This document shows positions 51,184-61,297 of a stretch of 64,000 nt of DNA, piece by piece (the stretch's first letter is position 1; each line of letters starts with the position of its first letter). This stretch comes from Nocardia amikacinitolerans NBRC 108937 (lineage in GTDB: Bacteria; Actinomycetota; Actinomycetes; Mycobacteriales; Mycobacteriaceae). A model generated the notes under the pieces. That model saw only the letters and a program-made list of their open reading frames with translations. It was not told the origin of the DNA and did no database searches. Both the position numbers and the translations under genes were made by a program. Where the stretch lies: assembly GCF_001612615.1 (NCBI RefSeq), contig NZ_BDAU01000046.1, forward strand, positions 1-64,000. The letters are read 5' to 3'.

Positions 51184-52539
51184 ATGGTCGAGTTGATATC
51201 TCCACCCGACGCGATCTTCCTGGTGAACGAGTCGCGGGAACACCCGATGCACGTCGGTTCGCTCCAGCTGTTCCAGCCGCCGGACGACGCCGGTCCCGAC
51301 TTCGCCAGAACCATCCATGAACAGATGCTCGCGATGCCGGTGCGCAAGCGCCTGTTCCGCAAACGTCCTGGCACGCTGCTCGGCGGCATCTCCAGTCTCA
51401 CCTGGTCCTACGACGACGAGGTCGATCTGGACTATCACCTGCGCCGCTCCGCGCTCCCCTCACCGGGCCGGGTGCGGGAACTGCTCGACCTCACCTCCCG
51501 GCTGCACAGCAGCTTGCTCGACCGGCACCGCCCGCTGTGGGAGCAGCGTTTGATCGAGGGACTCGACGACGGTCGCCTCGCGGTCTACACGAAGGTGCAC
51601 CACGCGCTGATCGACGGCGTCTCGGCGCAACTGCTGCTCCAGCGCACGCTGAGCACCGACCCGAACGCGACCGACGTCCAGGTGCCGTGGACTTCCTCCG
51701 GCGAGGGCCGACGCGGCGGGGGTCCGTCGCTGGCCGGACGCGCGGTTGGCGCGTTGCGCGGCATCGGCGGCATCGCGCCGTCGACCCTGGCGCTGGCCAA
51801 ACAGGCGCTCGCCGAACACCGGCTCGCCCTCCCGTTCGACGCGCCGGACTCGATGTTCAACGTGCGAATCGGGGGAGCGCGGCGTTGCGCGGCGCAGTCC
51901 TGGCCGCTGGCGCGGATCAGGGCGGTGAAGGCGGCGGCCGGTGTCACCGTCAACGACGTGGTCCTCGCGATGTGCTCGGCGGCGCTGCGCAGCTATCTCC
52001 TCGAGCACGACGCGCTGCCGGATCGGTCGCTCATCGCGATGGTCCCGGTGTCGCTGCGGCACGACGGCGCGGACGAGGAGAGCGGCAACAGCGTCGGCAC
52101 GATCCTGTGCAATCTCGGCACCCATCTGCCCGACCCGGCCGAGCGCTTGCGGACGATCAGCGAGTCCATGAGCGAGGGCAAGCGGTTGTTCGCGCAGATG
52201 CCCAAGACGCAGGCACTCGCGGTGTCGGCGTTGATGATCGCGCCGCTCGGCCTGTCGACCGTGCCCGGCTTCGTCTCGATGACGCGCCCGCCGTTCAACA
52301 TCGTGATCTCCAATGTGCCAGGGCCGCGCGAACCGATGTACTGGAACGGCGCGCGGCTGGACGGCAACTACCCGATGTCGATCGTGCTGGACGGCCAGGC
52401 GCTCAACATCACCGTGACGTCCAACGCCGACAATCTCGATTTCGGCGTGGTCGGCTGCCGCCGCAGCGTGCCCCACCTCCAGCGAATCCTTCGGCACCTG
52501 GAGACGGGGCTCGCGGAGCTGGAGCACGCCACCGCGTGA
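51184..52539 (+). CDS. wax ester synthase / diacylglycerol acyltransferase
   Basis: The 451-residue enzyme is of the bacterial WS/DGAT family, which makes triacylglycerol and wax esters from acyl-CoA. The active-site motif HHxxxDG is present as HHALIDG (residues 139-145). Other family marks are PLWEQRLIEGL and, near the C-terminus, NIVISNVPGPREPMYW. Storage lipid accumulation is typical of Nocardia. It ends 3 bp from the convergent peptidase gene. Substrate preference is not readable. Confidence 0.93.
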   Translation: MVELISPPDAIFLVNESREHPMHVGSLQLFQPPDDAGPDFARTIHEQMLAMPVRKRLFRKRPGTLLGGISSLTWSYDDEVDLDYHLRRSALPSPGRVRELLDLTSRLHSSLLDRHRPLWEQRLIEGLDDGRLAVYTKVHHALIDGVSAQLLLQRTLSTDPNATDVQVPWTSSGEGRRGGGPSLAGRAVGALRGIGGIAPSTLALAKQALAEHRLALPFDAPDSMFNVRIGGARRCAAQSWPLARIRAVKAAAGVTVNDVVLAMCSAALRSYLLEHDALPDRSLIAMVPVSLRHDGADEESGNSVGTILCNLGTHLPDPAERLRTISESMSEGKRLFAQMPKTQALAVSALMIAPLGLSTVPGFVSMTRPPFNIVISNVPGPREPMYWNGARLDGNYPMSIVLDGQALNITVTSNADNLDFGVVGCRRSVPHLQRILRHLETGLAELEHATA

Positions 52540-52542
52540 GTC

Positions 52543-54600
52543 CTATTCGCCCTTCTCCATGAGCATTTGGGTGAAGAACTCGTAGATGAGCGCGGCCTGG
52601 AACGCCATCTGCTTGTTGTCCGCGGCGCCGCCGTGTCCGCCCTCGATGTTCTCGTGGTACCAGAACGTGTGTCCCTGCTCCTCCAGCAGCGCCGCCATCT
52701 TGCGCGCGTGCCCGGGGTGGACGCGGTCGTCGCGGGTGGAGGTGGTGAGCAGGATGGGCGGGTACTCGGCGTCGGCGCGCACGTTCTGGTACGGCGAGTA
52801 CTTGCCGATGTACTCCCACTCCTCCGGCTTGTCCGGGTCGCCGTACTCCGCCATCCACGACGCGCCTGCCAGCAGCAGGTGGTAGCGCTTCATGTCGAGC
52901 AGCGGGACCTGGCAGACGATGGCGCCGAACAGCTCCGGGTACCTGGTCAGCATCACGCCCATCAGCAGACCGCCGTTGCTGCCGCCCACCGCGCCGAGCT
53001 GCCGCGGGGTGGTGATGCCGCGGTCGACGAGATCCCTTGCGATGGCGGCGAAATCCTCGTACACCTTGTGGCGGTTGGCCTTCTGTACCGAGGTGTGCCA
53101 CTCCGGGCCGTACTCGCCGCCGCCGCGGATGTTGGTCATCACCCAGGTGCCGCCGCGCTCGAGCCAGCCCATGCCGGACGCGCCGCTGTAGGCGGGCGTA
53201 CGGGACACTTCGAAACCGCCGTAGCCGGACATGACCGTCGGGCCCGGCTCGTCGGTGCGGTCGTGGTGCCGAATCACGAAGTACGGCACCATCGTTCCGT
53301 CGTCGGAGCGGGCGAAGAACTGCTCGGTCTGCACGCCTTCGGCGTCGAAGAACGCGGGCTCCTGCTTGAGCTGTTCGGTGCTGCCACCGACCGCGCTGGC
53401 AAGCAGCGTGGCGGGGGTGGTGAAACCGCTTGTGGTGAGCATGAACTCGTCGCCGCCCTCCAGCGGGTCCAGGTTCATGACGCTGGTCGTCGCCATCGGG
53501 GGCGTGTCGGCCAGCGGCTCGACGGACCACCCGTCGGGGCCCGGGGTGAGTACGTGCAGTTTGGTCTGCACGTCCTGGAGGGTGATGAGCAGCAGGTGGT
53601 TCTCGGTCCAGCCGTAGCCGTGCAGCGAGGTGTGCGCGTCGGGGGTGAACAGCGCCTCGAATTCCCGTGCGCCGGAAAGGAAACTCTCGAAATCGGTGGC
53701 CAGCAGCGCACCGGCCGGATAGGTCACGCCGCCCACCTCCCACGGCGACTTCAAGCGAACCAGCAGCCAGTCCTTGTACCAGGATTCGCTGGCGTCGGTC
53801 GGCACGTCGATGTGGCGCAGCGTGCCGTCGTCCTCGATGAGGTAGACCTCTTCGTTGAAGAAGTCGGTGGCGCGGCCGACGAAATGGCGTTCGTAGCCGG
53901 GGGTGCGGTCGTAGCCCGCGGAGACCGCGACATCTTCCTCGGCGCCCTCGAAAACCGTTTCGGCGTCGGCGAGTTCGGTGCCGCGCCGCCAGCGCTTGGC
54001 GATGCGTGGGTATCCGGATTCGGTCAGCGAACCGGGGCCGAAATCGGTGCCGACATACACCGAGTCGACATCGATCCAGCGGATCTCCGATTTCGCCTCG
54101 GGCAGGAAGTAACCGCCGTCCGTCGGTTCGATGAATTCTCTTCGCTCGATGTCGAATTCGCGAACCACCTTGGCGTCGGCGCCGCCGCGGGACAGGCTGA
54201 CGAGCGCGCGCAACTGCTCCGGCCGCAGCACCGCGGCACCGCCCCACACCCAGTTCTCGCCTTCGGCGGCGGCCAGCGCGTCCAAGTCGATCAGGACGTC
54301 CCAGTCCGGCGACTCCTTGGCGTACTCGGCGAACGTGGTGCGCCGCCACAGGCCGCGCGGGTGCTCGGCGTCGCGCCAGAAGTTGTACAGCCAGCGCCCG
54401 CGACGGCCCGGGTAGGCGATCTTGGTGTCGGTGTCGAGCATGTCGAGGATGCGGCGCTCCAGCTCGGTGAACCGCTCGGTCGAGGCGAAGCGTTGTCCGA
54501 CGACCTCGTTGTGGGCGCGCGCCCACGCCAGTGGCCGTTCGCCGGTCACCTCTTCCAGCCACAAGTAGGGATCGTTCACGTTCTGCTCGACGCCGCTCAT
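52543..54600 (-). CDS. prolyl oligopeptidase family serine peptidase (S9)
   Basis: The 685-residue protein has an N-terminal seven-bladed propeller (residues ~60-430) and an alpha/beta hydrolase domain. The catalytic triad is visible: S541 in VGGSNGG, the acid in TSTRDDRVHPG (D624/D625) and H656 in EGGHGG. It degrades short proline-containing peptides in the cytoplasm. No signal peptide. It converges with the WS/DGAT gene, whose stop is 3 bp away; 42 bp upstream is the end of the AMIN-like gene. Confidence 0.95.
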   Translation of the reverse strand: MSGVEQNVNDPYLWLEEVTGERPLAWARAHNEVVGQRFASTERFTELERRILDMLDTDTKIAYPGRRGRWLYNFWRDAEHPRGLWRRTTFAEYAKESPDWDVLIDLDALAAAEGENWVWGGAAVLRPEQLRALVSLSRGGADAKVVREFDIERREFIEPTDGGYFLPEAKSEIRWIDVDSVYVGTDFGPGSLTESGYPRIAKRWRRGTELADAETVFEGAEEDVAVSAGYDRTPGYERHFVGRATDFFNEEVYLIEDDGTLRHIDVPTDASESWYKDWLLVRLKSPWEVGGVTYPAGALLATDFESFLSGAREFEALFTPDAHTSLHGYGWTENHLLLITLQDVQTKLHVLTPGPDGWSVEPLADTPPMATTSVMNLDPLEGGDEFMLTTSGFTTPATLLASAVGGSTEQLKQEPAFFDAEGVQTEQFFARSDDGTMVPYFVIRHHDRTDEPGPTVMSGYGGFEVSRTPAYSGASGMGWLERGGTWVMTNIRGGGEYGPEWHTSVQKANRHKVYEDFAAIARDLVDRGITTPRQLGAVGGSNGGLLMGVMLTRYPELFGAIVCQVPLLDMKRYHLLLAGASWMAEYGDPDKPEEWEYIGKYSPYQNVRADAEYPPILLTTSTRDDRVHPGHARKMAALLEEQGHTFWYHENIEGGHGGAADNKQMAFQAALIYEFFTQMLMEKGE

Positions 54601-54642
54601 GTCAACTATTGTTGCTGAGCGGCGTCCTCCCTGCGTGCGCGG

Positions 54643-55188
54643 TTACCAGAAGTGTGCGACGTCGATCACGACCCGCGATCCGCCGCCGGGCCCGTCCAGC
54701 GTGAACACCCGGAACGGCAGCCGCGCGCGCACGCCGACGCCCAAGGTGGTCTGGCCTTCGAACGACCCGGCCCAGGCGACCTGCCGGAGGGTCCGATAGC
54801 CGGCGACTCTCGCCAGTTCGCCCCGATCGGCCGGGTTGTAGGTGGGGTTGCCCGCGTTGTCGTAGGCCGGAGCGTGCACCGTCACGCTCAGGAAGGCGCC
54901 GCCGCGCAGCGGCACGGGCGCGCCGGAGGCGTCCATGCTCACCGAGCCGACGTAGGTCGCCCGGTAGCCGGTGACCGGACCGGCGACGTCGATGACGAGC
55001 CGGTCGAAACACTGGTGGCGACCGGAGCGCACGCTCGTGACGGGCGCGGTCGAGTGGTTCGGTTCGGTCTTCTCGAGCGAACCCCAGACCAGACCGCAAT
55101 AAGAGGGGGTCGCGTCGGCGGAGCCGGGAAAGATCAGGAGTGCGATTCCGGCGACCAGCGCGGAAATCAGAACGAGGAAGCGACGCAC
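54643..55188 (-). CDS. secreted AMIN-like domain protein
   Basis: About 181 residues starting at GTG 55188 (AGGCGG upstream). A signal peptide is clear (FLVLISALVAGIALLIFPGS then ADA). The mature part is a single beta-sandwich with SGRHQCFDRLVIDVAGPVTGY and FRVFTLDGPGGGSRVVIDVA, the AMIN-like pattern of domains that bind peptidoglycan or the envelope. An exported wall-associated role is inferred. It lies upstream of the peptidase gene on the same strand. Confidence 0.82.
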   Translation of the reverse strand: MRRFLVLISALVAGIALLIFPGSADATPSYCGLVWGSLEKTEPNHSTAPVTSVRSGRHQCFDRLVIDVAGPVTGYRATYVGSVSMDASGAPVPLRGGAFLSVTVHAPAYDNAGNPTYNPADRGELARVAGYRTLRQVAWAGSFEGQTTLGVGVRARLPFRVFTLDGPGGGSRVVIDVAHFW

Positions 55189-55344
55189 GTCGCACCGCCT
55201 TGGGGCAGTTGGGATGAAGCACACGGGAAATCGGTCGAATCCGACAATTCGTTAGCCACCGTTGTGTCGCGGATTCGTCTCGAATTCGTCGCTGCCCGCG
55301 CTCATTAAGATCGAACTTCCGCACCGAGCGACAGGAGTTCGAAT

Positions 55345-56319
55345 TTGGCCGCCTTCCTGTGGGAGCAGCACTGTTGTCTGCCGCTGCTGCCCTCCGCCGA
55401 CATCACGGAGCTGGCCAGGTATCCGCTCGGTTCCTACCTGTCGCTGAACATCGGCTACTCCAGTCAGAGCACCGCCGATTCGCTGGCGCTGGTGCGGCAG
55501 TTCCGCCGGGATGCGCTGGCGGACGGCCGGTTTCGATTGGTCAGCGGTCTGGACGACCTCGGCGATCCGGAACGCATCGCGCTCGCCTTCGATCTGGAGG
55601 ACTCCGAGCCGCTCGGCGGCGATCTGGACAACGTCGAGGTGTTCCACGAACTCGGCGTGCGCTCGCTGCTGCCGACCTACAACTACGCCAACGCCGCGGG
55701 CTGCGGTTGTCTCGACACCGAGGACACCGGACTCACCGCCTACGGTAGGGATTTGGTGCGCAAGCTCAACGAGGTCGGCGTGTTCGTCGACGGCGCGCAT
55801 TGTTCGCGGCGTACCGGGCTGGACCTCGCCGCGTCGACCTCCGTGCCGATGATCTACAGCCACGCCAATTTCGCCGCGCTGTGGGATCACCCGCGCAACA
55901 TCACCGACGAGCAGGCAAGGGCGTGCGCCGAGACCGGCGGTGTCATCGGTATCAATGGCGTCGGAATCTTCTTGGGGCACAACGAGCCCGACGAACGAGC
56001 CCTCCGCGTCGCGGCCATGGCCGACCACGTCCAATACGGTGCGGAACTCGTCGGCGTGCAGCACATCGGCATCGGCTCGGACTACTCCTTCGACGCCGAC
56101 GATTTCAACGCCGAGTTGTTCGCCAATCCGGACGCCTTCTCCGAGTCATATACCAAATATGGTCCACTGCAATGGGTTCCGCCGGAGGACCTGCTCGGCG
56201 TCGGCGTCGGTCCAGGGCTGGACGCCGAGCTGGCCGCGCGCGGATTCACCGAGAACGAGCGGGCAGCGGTGTTCGGTGGGAACTTCCGCAGGGTCGCCGA
56301 GCAGGTCTGGCGGGACTGA
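55345..56319 (+). CDS. M19-family dipeptidase, first metal site altered
   Basis: The 324-residue protein belongs to the membrane-dipeptidase family M19 (TIM barrel with two zinc ions). Visible ligands are the Glu in AFDLEDSEPL, the histidines in VDGAHCSR and MIYSHAN, and the Asp in HIGIGSDYSFD. The usual N-terminal HxD is H9-C-C11 here, so the Asp ligand is replaced by Cys. Start TTG 55345 is chosen for AGGAG seven bases upstream. Whether it is still a peptidase is open. Confidence 0.85.
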   Translation: MAAFLWEQHCCLPLLPSADITELARYPLGSYLSLNIGYSSQSTADSLALVRQFRRDALADGRFRLVSGLDDLGDPERIALAFDLEDSEPLGGDLDNVEVFHELGVRSLLPTYNYANAAGCGCLDTEDTGLTAYGRDLVRKLNEVGVFVDGAHCSRRTGLDLAASTSVPMIYSHANFAALWDHPRNITDEQARACAETGGVIGINGVGIFLGHNEPDERALRVAAMADHVQYGAELVGVQHIGIGSDYSFDADDFNAELFANPDAFSESYTKYGPLQWVPPEDLLGVGVGPGLDAELAARGFTENERAAVFGGNFRRVAEQVWRD

Positions 56320-56487
56320 GCGGGCTTCGGCTTGCGCGGCTGTGGCCCGGGCTCACTCGTCCTCGGCCGTGCGGTTGGCACAGGACAGGACGTCGACAAG
56401 GGCGGCGGGTGCTTGCGCAACCCCCCGTGAGCGGTCTGTTGGGTGTGCCGTCGGGCCAGACGGTGTGGTCGGCGCTGACCGGTGCGT

Positions 56488-57513
56488 TCATCCCAGACGC
56501 ACGAGCATCTTGCCGGTGTTGGCACCCGACAGCACGCCGAGGAACGCGGCGGGTGCCTGCTCCAGCCCTTCGTAGACGGTCTCCCTGGTGCGCAGGGTGC
56601 CGTCGGCCAGCCAGGCGGCGGCCTTGGCGATGTACTCGCCGAAGATCGGGAAGTAGCTGCTCACCAACATGCCGCGCAGCGAAACTTCCTTGGTGGCAGC
56701 CAGATACAGGTCCGGTCCTTGCTCGCCGGTCGCGCCGTTGTATCCGCTGATCGCGCCGACCAGCGCGACCCGGCCCTTCGGCCGCATGGCCGCCACCGCG
56801 ACGCGCAGGTGCTCACCGCCGACGCTGTCCAGGTAGACGTCGATGCCCTCCGGAGCTGCCTCGGCGAGCTGCCCCGCCAAGTCGCCCGCGCGGTAGTCGA
56901 TCGCGGCGTCGAAACCGAATTCCTCCAGCAGCAGAGCGGTTTTCGCCGGACCGCCCGCCGAGCCGACGACCCGGCCCGCACCGAGCGCCTTGGCGAGCTG
57001 ACCCGCGACACTACCCACCGCGCCCGCCGCCGCCGAGACGAAGACGGTGTCGCCGGGCCGGACCGGCGACACATCGGTGAGCGCGGCGTACGCGGTGAGC
57101 CCGGTGGTGCCGAGCGCGCCGAGGAAGTGCTGCGGCTCGGCCGCGGACGTATCGATCGGCGTCGCGAGTTCGTCATCGACCACCGAGTGTTCCCGCCACC
57201 CCGCGAAGTGGGTCACCGTGGCGCCCACGGGAATCCGCGCCGACCGCGAGGCGATCACTTCTCCGACCGCGGACCCCTCCAGCACCGCGCCGACCTGAAA
57301 CGGTGCGATGTAGGACGGACGATCGTCCATCCGGCCGCGCATGTACGGGTCGACCGACATCCAGGTGTTGCGCACCAGGATCTGCCCTTCGGCGAGTTCG
57401 GGGATCTGTCGGGTCACCAGCGCGAAGTTCGCCTGGGTAGGCGCACCATCGGGCCGGGCCGCCAAGTGAATCTCCCTGGTTGTGACCGTGTTCGAAACCG
57501 CCTGTGTACTCAT
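56488..57513 (-). CDS. NADP-dependent MDR oxidoreductase (zinc-free)
   Basis: The 341-residue enzyme is a medium-chain reductase of the leukotriene B4 dehydrogenase/YncB type: WMSVDPYMRGRM near the N-terminus, the Rossmann segment VSAAAGAVGSVAGQLAKALG and VDVYLDSVGG-like IDVYLDSVGG. There are no zinc ligands. It reduces alpha-beta double bonds of enones with NADPH. The AraC gene upstream on the same strand may control it; the gap is 257 bp. Confidence 0.9.
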   Translation of the reverse strand: MSTQAVSNTVTTREIHLAARPDGAPTQANFALVTRQIPELAEGQILVRNTWMSVDPYMRGRMDDRPSYIAPFQVGAVLEGSAVGEVIASRSARIPVGATVTHFAGWREHSVVDDELATPIDTSAAEPQHFLGALGTTGLTAYAALTDVSPVRPGDTVFVSAAAGAVGSVAGQLAKALGAGRVVGSAGGPAKTALLLEEFGFDAAIDYRAGDLAGQLAEAAPEGIDVYLDSVGGEHLRVAVAAMRPKGRVALVGAISGYNGATGEQGPDLYLAATKEVSLRGMLVSSYFPIFGEYIAKAAAWLADGTLRTRETVYEGLEQAPAAFLGVLSGANTGKMLVRLG

Positions 57514-57770
57514 CTGTTTCGCGCTTCATCCGAGAACGTTCCGGACCGTTCCATCCGGCACGAATCACGTTATGAGCGCCCCAACCGACTTCCCAGGTCC
57601 TCCGCCGCCACCAACCGGTCCGAACGCGCCACCATCCCGGCGCGCCCCGCTGCAACTTCGCGCCGTGCAGAGGGAGGGGACTTCGCAGACGCTTTGTACC
57701 CTTCGCGGGAGCTGCACGGTCTGCGAAGCGTGTGCACGGCCTGCGAGGACATGCGTCCCGCTCGGCGGTG

Positions 57771-58820
57771 TCAGGTGCGCCGACGGGTGGAGGGGGAAGC
57801 ACCGGTCCAGCGCCGGAAGGCCTTGCGTAGCGCGCGGTCGTCGGCGAAGCCGAGGCGGTCGGCGACGGACGCGGTGGTAAGTCCTTGGTCGAGAAGGGCT
57901 TTGGCGCGTTCGTAGCGGGCCAGGTCGACCTCGTGTCGCCATCCGGTGTCGTGCTCGGCGAGTTGACGTTGCAAGGTGCGCGGGCTCACGGCAAGTCGGT
58001 GGGCGACCGCGGCGAGGGAGGGTTCGCCCTGGTCGAGGATGGCGTCCAAGGCGGTGCGGAAGGCCTCCAGCGGGCCGGGGACCGGCTTGGCCGTGGCGAG
58101 CACCAAGTCGGCGTGGCTGCGGAGCAGGTCGGCGAGCATGGGGTCGGCGCGGGGGAGCGGTGCGGCGGCGTCGGCGGCGGTGAAGGTGATGGTGTCGGCC
58201 GGTGCGTCGAATTCGATGCGGTCGGTGCCGAAGGCGGTGGTCAACACGTCGTGGGACGCCGGGGCGGCGCGGCTGAAGGTGAGCCGGGCGGGGACGACGG
58301 GTCGACTGGTCGCCTCGCGGGCGCGGCGCAGGTAGTAGGCCAGTACGTACTCGTTGACCACCGCGGCGACGTCGGGATCGCCCGCGGTGGTGCGGTAGCC
58401 GACCGTGAGTTCGCCGGGGTGGTCCAGCTCGAAGCCTTCGGCGGCGGCGGTCACCACCCGGTGGTAGGGCTGTGCCGCCCGCAGCGCGTCGGCCAGCGTC
58501 GAGCCGGTGGTGACGAGATAGTCCCAGGTGGTCAGTGTCCCGAGCGGCGCGGCCCGCGCCACGGCAAGTCCAGCTCCCGGCTCCGGCCTCGCCCGCGCGA
58601 GCAACTCCCACAGGTCGACCAGCGAGCGCAGCGGAATCCGGTTGAGTTCACCGGCCAGCGCGGCGTCATCGATCGAGGGAATGCGGGTCAGTCGCGCCGG
58701 ATCGACGTTCGATAGCCGAACGACATCACGGACCAGGCGGACGAGGTGCGTCGAGGTGGTGCCGTCGATCGGATCGAGCGGCCGGACGCCGTCCGCACCG
58801 CTCGATCCGCCGTTTGTCAC
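57771..58820 (-). CDS. AraC family transcriptional regulator
   Basis: The 349-residue protein has an N-terminal Arabinose_bd-like domain (about 25-230) and a C-terminal AraC HTH pair: LAAVAHRLAVSPRTLQRQLAEH and TASVADRLGFADDRALRKAFRRWTG. This is the OruR/VirS-like group. The GTG start at 58820 has GGTGAG upstream. It is divergent from the dihydrolipoyl dehydrogenase gene and lies upstream of the MDR gene; the latter is the more likely target. Confidence 0.9.
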   Translation of the reverse strand: MTNGGSSGADGVRPLDPIDGTTSTHLVRLVRDVVRLSNVDPARLTRIPSIDDAALAGELNRIPLRSLVDLWELLARARPEPGAGLAVARAAPLGTLTTWDYLVTTGSTLADALRAAQPYHRVVTAAAEGFELDHPGELTVGYRTTAGDPDVAAVVNEYVLAYYLRRAREATSRPVVPARLTFSRAAPASHDVLTTAFGTDRIEFDAPADTITFTAADAAAPLPRADPMLADLLRSHADLVLATAKPVPGPLEAFRTALDAILDQGEPSLAAVAHRLAVSPRTLQRQLAEHDTGWRHEVDLARYERAKALLDQGLTTASVADRLGFADDRALRKAFRRWTGASPSTRRRT

Positions 58821-58963
58821 CAGCTCACCGTAGTGCTCACGGGGCCGATCCCGTCCAGGTCGGCGCGGCCTCGGCGGCGCTCGTCCGTCCCCCTGTGCTC
58901 GGCATCTCACCGAACCGGGACCACGGTGGGTGAACTCCCGGCAACGGAGTTAGGCTCGGTGGC

Positions 58964-60364
58964 GTGACTTCCCACTACGATGTCGTCGTTCTCGGCGCTG
59001 GTCCCGGCGGTTATGTCGCCGCGATCCGTGCCGCTCAACTCGGCCTGCGAACAGCGATCGTCGAGCAGAAATACTGGGGCGGTGTGTGCCTGAACGTGGG
59101 CTGCATCCCGTCGAAGGCGTTGCTGCGCAATGCCGAACTCGCGCACATTTTCACCAAGGAGGCCAAGACCTTCGGCATCACCGGTGAGGCGAGCTTCGAC
59201 TTCGGCGCGGCGTTCGACCGCAGCCGCAAGGTGGCGGACGGCCGGGTCAAGGGCGTCCACTTCCTGATGAAGAAGAACAAGATCGACGAGTTCGACGGCA
59301 AGGGCACTTTCGTCGACGCGAACACGCTCTCGGTCGAGCTGTCCAAGGGCGGCACCGAGACCGTCACGTTCGACAACGTGATCATCGCGACGGGCACCGT
59401 CACCAAGCTGCTGCCCGGCACCCAGCTCAGCGCCAACGTGGTCACCTACGAAGAGCAGATCATGACCCGGGACCTGCCCGGTTCGGTCCTCATCGTCGGC
59501 GCGGGCGCGATCGGCATGGAGTTCGGCTACGTCCTGAAGAACTACGGCGTCGACGTGCGCATCGTGGAGTTCCTGGACCGCGCGCTGCCCAACGAGGACG
59601 CCGACGTCTCCAAAGAGATCACCAAGGCGTACAAGAAGCTCGGCATCACCATCACCACCGGTGCGGCCGTGCAGTCCATCGACGACGACGGGTCCAAGGT
59701 CACCGTCTCGATCAAGGACAACAAGTCCGGCTCGGTGGAGACCGTCACCGTCGACAAGGTGCTGCAGGCCGTCGGCTTCGCGCCGCGGGTGGAGGGCTAC
59801 GGCCTGGAGAACACCGGCGTGCAGCTCGAGCGCGGCGCCATCGCCATCGACGACTACATGCGCACCAACGTGCCGCACATCTACGCCATCGGTGACGTCA
59901 CCGGGAAGCTGCAGCTCGCGCACGTCGCGGAGGCGCAGGGCGTGGTCGCGGCCGAGACCATCGGCGGCGCGGAGACCGTCACCCTCGGTGACTACCGCAT
60001 GATGCCGCGCGCCACCTTCTGCCAGCCGCAGGTGGCCAGCTTCGGCCTCACCGAGGAGCAGGCGCGCGCCGAGGGCTACGACGTGAAGGTCGCGACCTTC
60101 CCGTTCACCGCCAACGGCAAGGCGCACGGCCTCGGCGACGCGACCGGTTTCGTGAAGCTGATCTCCGACAACAAGTACGGGGAGCTGATCGGCGGTCACC
60201 TGATCGGACCGGACGTCTCGGAGCTGCTGCCCGAGCTGACCCTGGCCCAGAAGTGGGACCTGACGGTCAACGAGCTGGCGCGCAACGTGCACACCCACCC
60301 GACGCTCAGCGAGGCGCTGCAGGAGGCCATCCACGGTCTCGCGGGCCACATGATCAACTTCTGA
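58964..60364 (+). CDS. lpdA: dihydrolipoyl dehydrogenase
   Basis: The 466-residue flavoenzyme is the E3 component of 2-oxoacid dehydrogenase complexes and, in mycobacteria, of the peroxynitrite reductase system. It has the FAD motif [13 protein letters not shown] (8-20), the redox pair C42/C47 in [13 protein letters not shown], the NAD motif [22 protein letters not shown] and the C-terminal [10 protein letters not shown] base pair. The GTG at 58964 gives the canonical N-terminus. It is the Rv0462 type. A dispersed palindromic element begins 4 bp after the stop. Confidence 0.96.
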   Translation: MTSHYDVVVLGAGPGGYVAAIRAAQLGLRTAIVEQKYWGGVCLNVGCIPSKALLRNAELAHIFTKEAKTFGITGEASFDFGAAFDRSRKVADGRVKGVHFLMKKNKIDEFDGKGTFVDANTLSVELSKGGTETVTFDNVIIATGTVTKLLPGTQLSANVVTYEEQIMTRDLPGSVLIVGAGAIGMEFGYVLKNYGVDVRIVEFLDRALPNEDADVSKEITKAYKKLGITITTGAAVQSIDDDGSKVTVSIKDNKSGSVETVTVDKVLQAVGFAPRVEGYGLENTGVQLERGAIAIDDYMRTNVPHIYAIGDVTGKLQLAHVAEAQGVVAAETIGGAETVTLGDYRMMPRATFCQPQVASFGLTEEQARAEGYDVKVATFPFTANGKAHGLGDATGFVKLISDNKYGELIGGHLIGPDVSELLPELTLAQKWDLTVNELARNVHTHPTLSEALQEAIHGLAGHMINF

Positions 60365-60367
60365 GCG

Positions 60368-60510
60368 GTGTTTTCGGCGCGCTAGCGCGCGGGTTCGCGG
60401 CCCCCCTGATGTCTCGTTTCCGAGCGTTCGAGTCTCGCACCTTCGGTGCATGCGTCTCGAGCGCTCGGAAGCGAGACGGGCCGCGAACGGGCTCGTAAGA
60501 CTCGCCCTCG
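60368..60510 (+). repeat. dispersed palindromic element, copy 2
   Basis: The second copy (143 bp) of the element at 24550-24691, in the same orientation. Outer arms GTTCGCGGCC (60393-60402) and GGCCGCGAAC (60479-60488), a 22-bp stem (60411-60432 with 60456-60477, two T-G pairs), and an inner hairpin GCACCTTCGGTGC (60437-60449). It lies right after lpdA and could serve as its terminator. The remaining bases to 60598 show no gene. Confidence 0.85.
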
Positions 60511-60598
60511 GGGTGGATGGTAGGGCGCGGAGGATTCGTTCGCCCGAATACGGTTCTCGCCGAGGGGGTTCGGTCGCGACTTCTGATATACAGCGAAG

Positions 60599-61297
60599 AT
60601 GCTTCGCCGAATGCTGACCGGGGCCGCGCTCGCTCTGGTGCTCGTCGTGCTGCTCGGTGTCGGCACCTATTTCCTGATGAACTCGCGCACCTATCAGGTG
60701 GCGGGGCGGCTGGTCGATCGGGTCGACACCGCGGACAAAGTGGTCGCGCTGACGCTCGACGACGGTCCCTCCGACAATGCACCCGAAGTGCTGAAAGTCC
60801 TTGCGGACGCTGGTATTCCGGCTACGTTCTACCTGAACGGGCGTGATCTCGCCGCGCGACCCGAGGCCGGCAGGGCGATCGCCGCCGCAGGCCACGAGAT
60901 CGGCAACCACACCTACAACCACCGCCGCATGGTGTTCGTCTCCGACGAGACCGTGCGCGCCGAGATCGAGGACACCGACGCCGAGATCGCGAAGACCGGC
61001 TACCGCGGACCCATCACCTTCCGCCCGCCCTACGGCAAGAAGCTCTGGTCGCTGCCCCGGTACCTCGCCGACCACGACCGCACCACCGTCATGTGGGACG
61101 TCGAACCGGACTCCGGCAAGGTCGCCACCACCGACGAGATCGTCGGCGAAACCCTCGCGAACGTCCGCCCCGGTTCCATCATCCTGCTGCACGTCATGAG
61201 CAACCCGGACTCCCTCGCCGCCATCCCCCGCATAGTCGCCGAACTACGCGCCGACGGCTACACCTTCCTCCCCGTCACCCAACTCCTCACGCACTGA
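60599..61297 (+). CDS. polysaccharide deacetylase family protein
   Basis: The 232-residue protein has an N-terminal membrane anchor (residues ~7-27) and an extracellular NodB domain. Motif 1 TLDDGP (52-57), motif 2 NHTYNH with H104/H108 and motif 3 RPPYG (142-146) supply the metal site and base. It likely deacetylates peptidoglycan or another envelope sugar. It overlaps the convergent GrpB gene by 54 bp at the 3' ends. Confidence 0.9.
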   Translation: MLRRMLTGAALALVLVVLLGVGTYFLMNSRTYQVAGRLVDRVDTADKVVALTLDDGPSDNAPEVLKVLADAGIPATFYLNGRDLAARPEAGRAIAAAGHEIGNHTYNHRRMVFVSDETVRAEIEDTDAEIAKTGYRGPITFRPPYGKKLWSLPRYLADHDRTTVMWDVEPDSGKVATTDEIVGETLANVRPGSIILLHVMSNPDSLAAIPRIVAELRADGYTFLPVTQLLTH

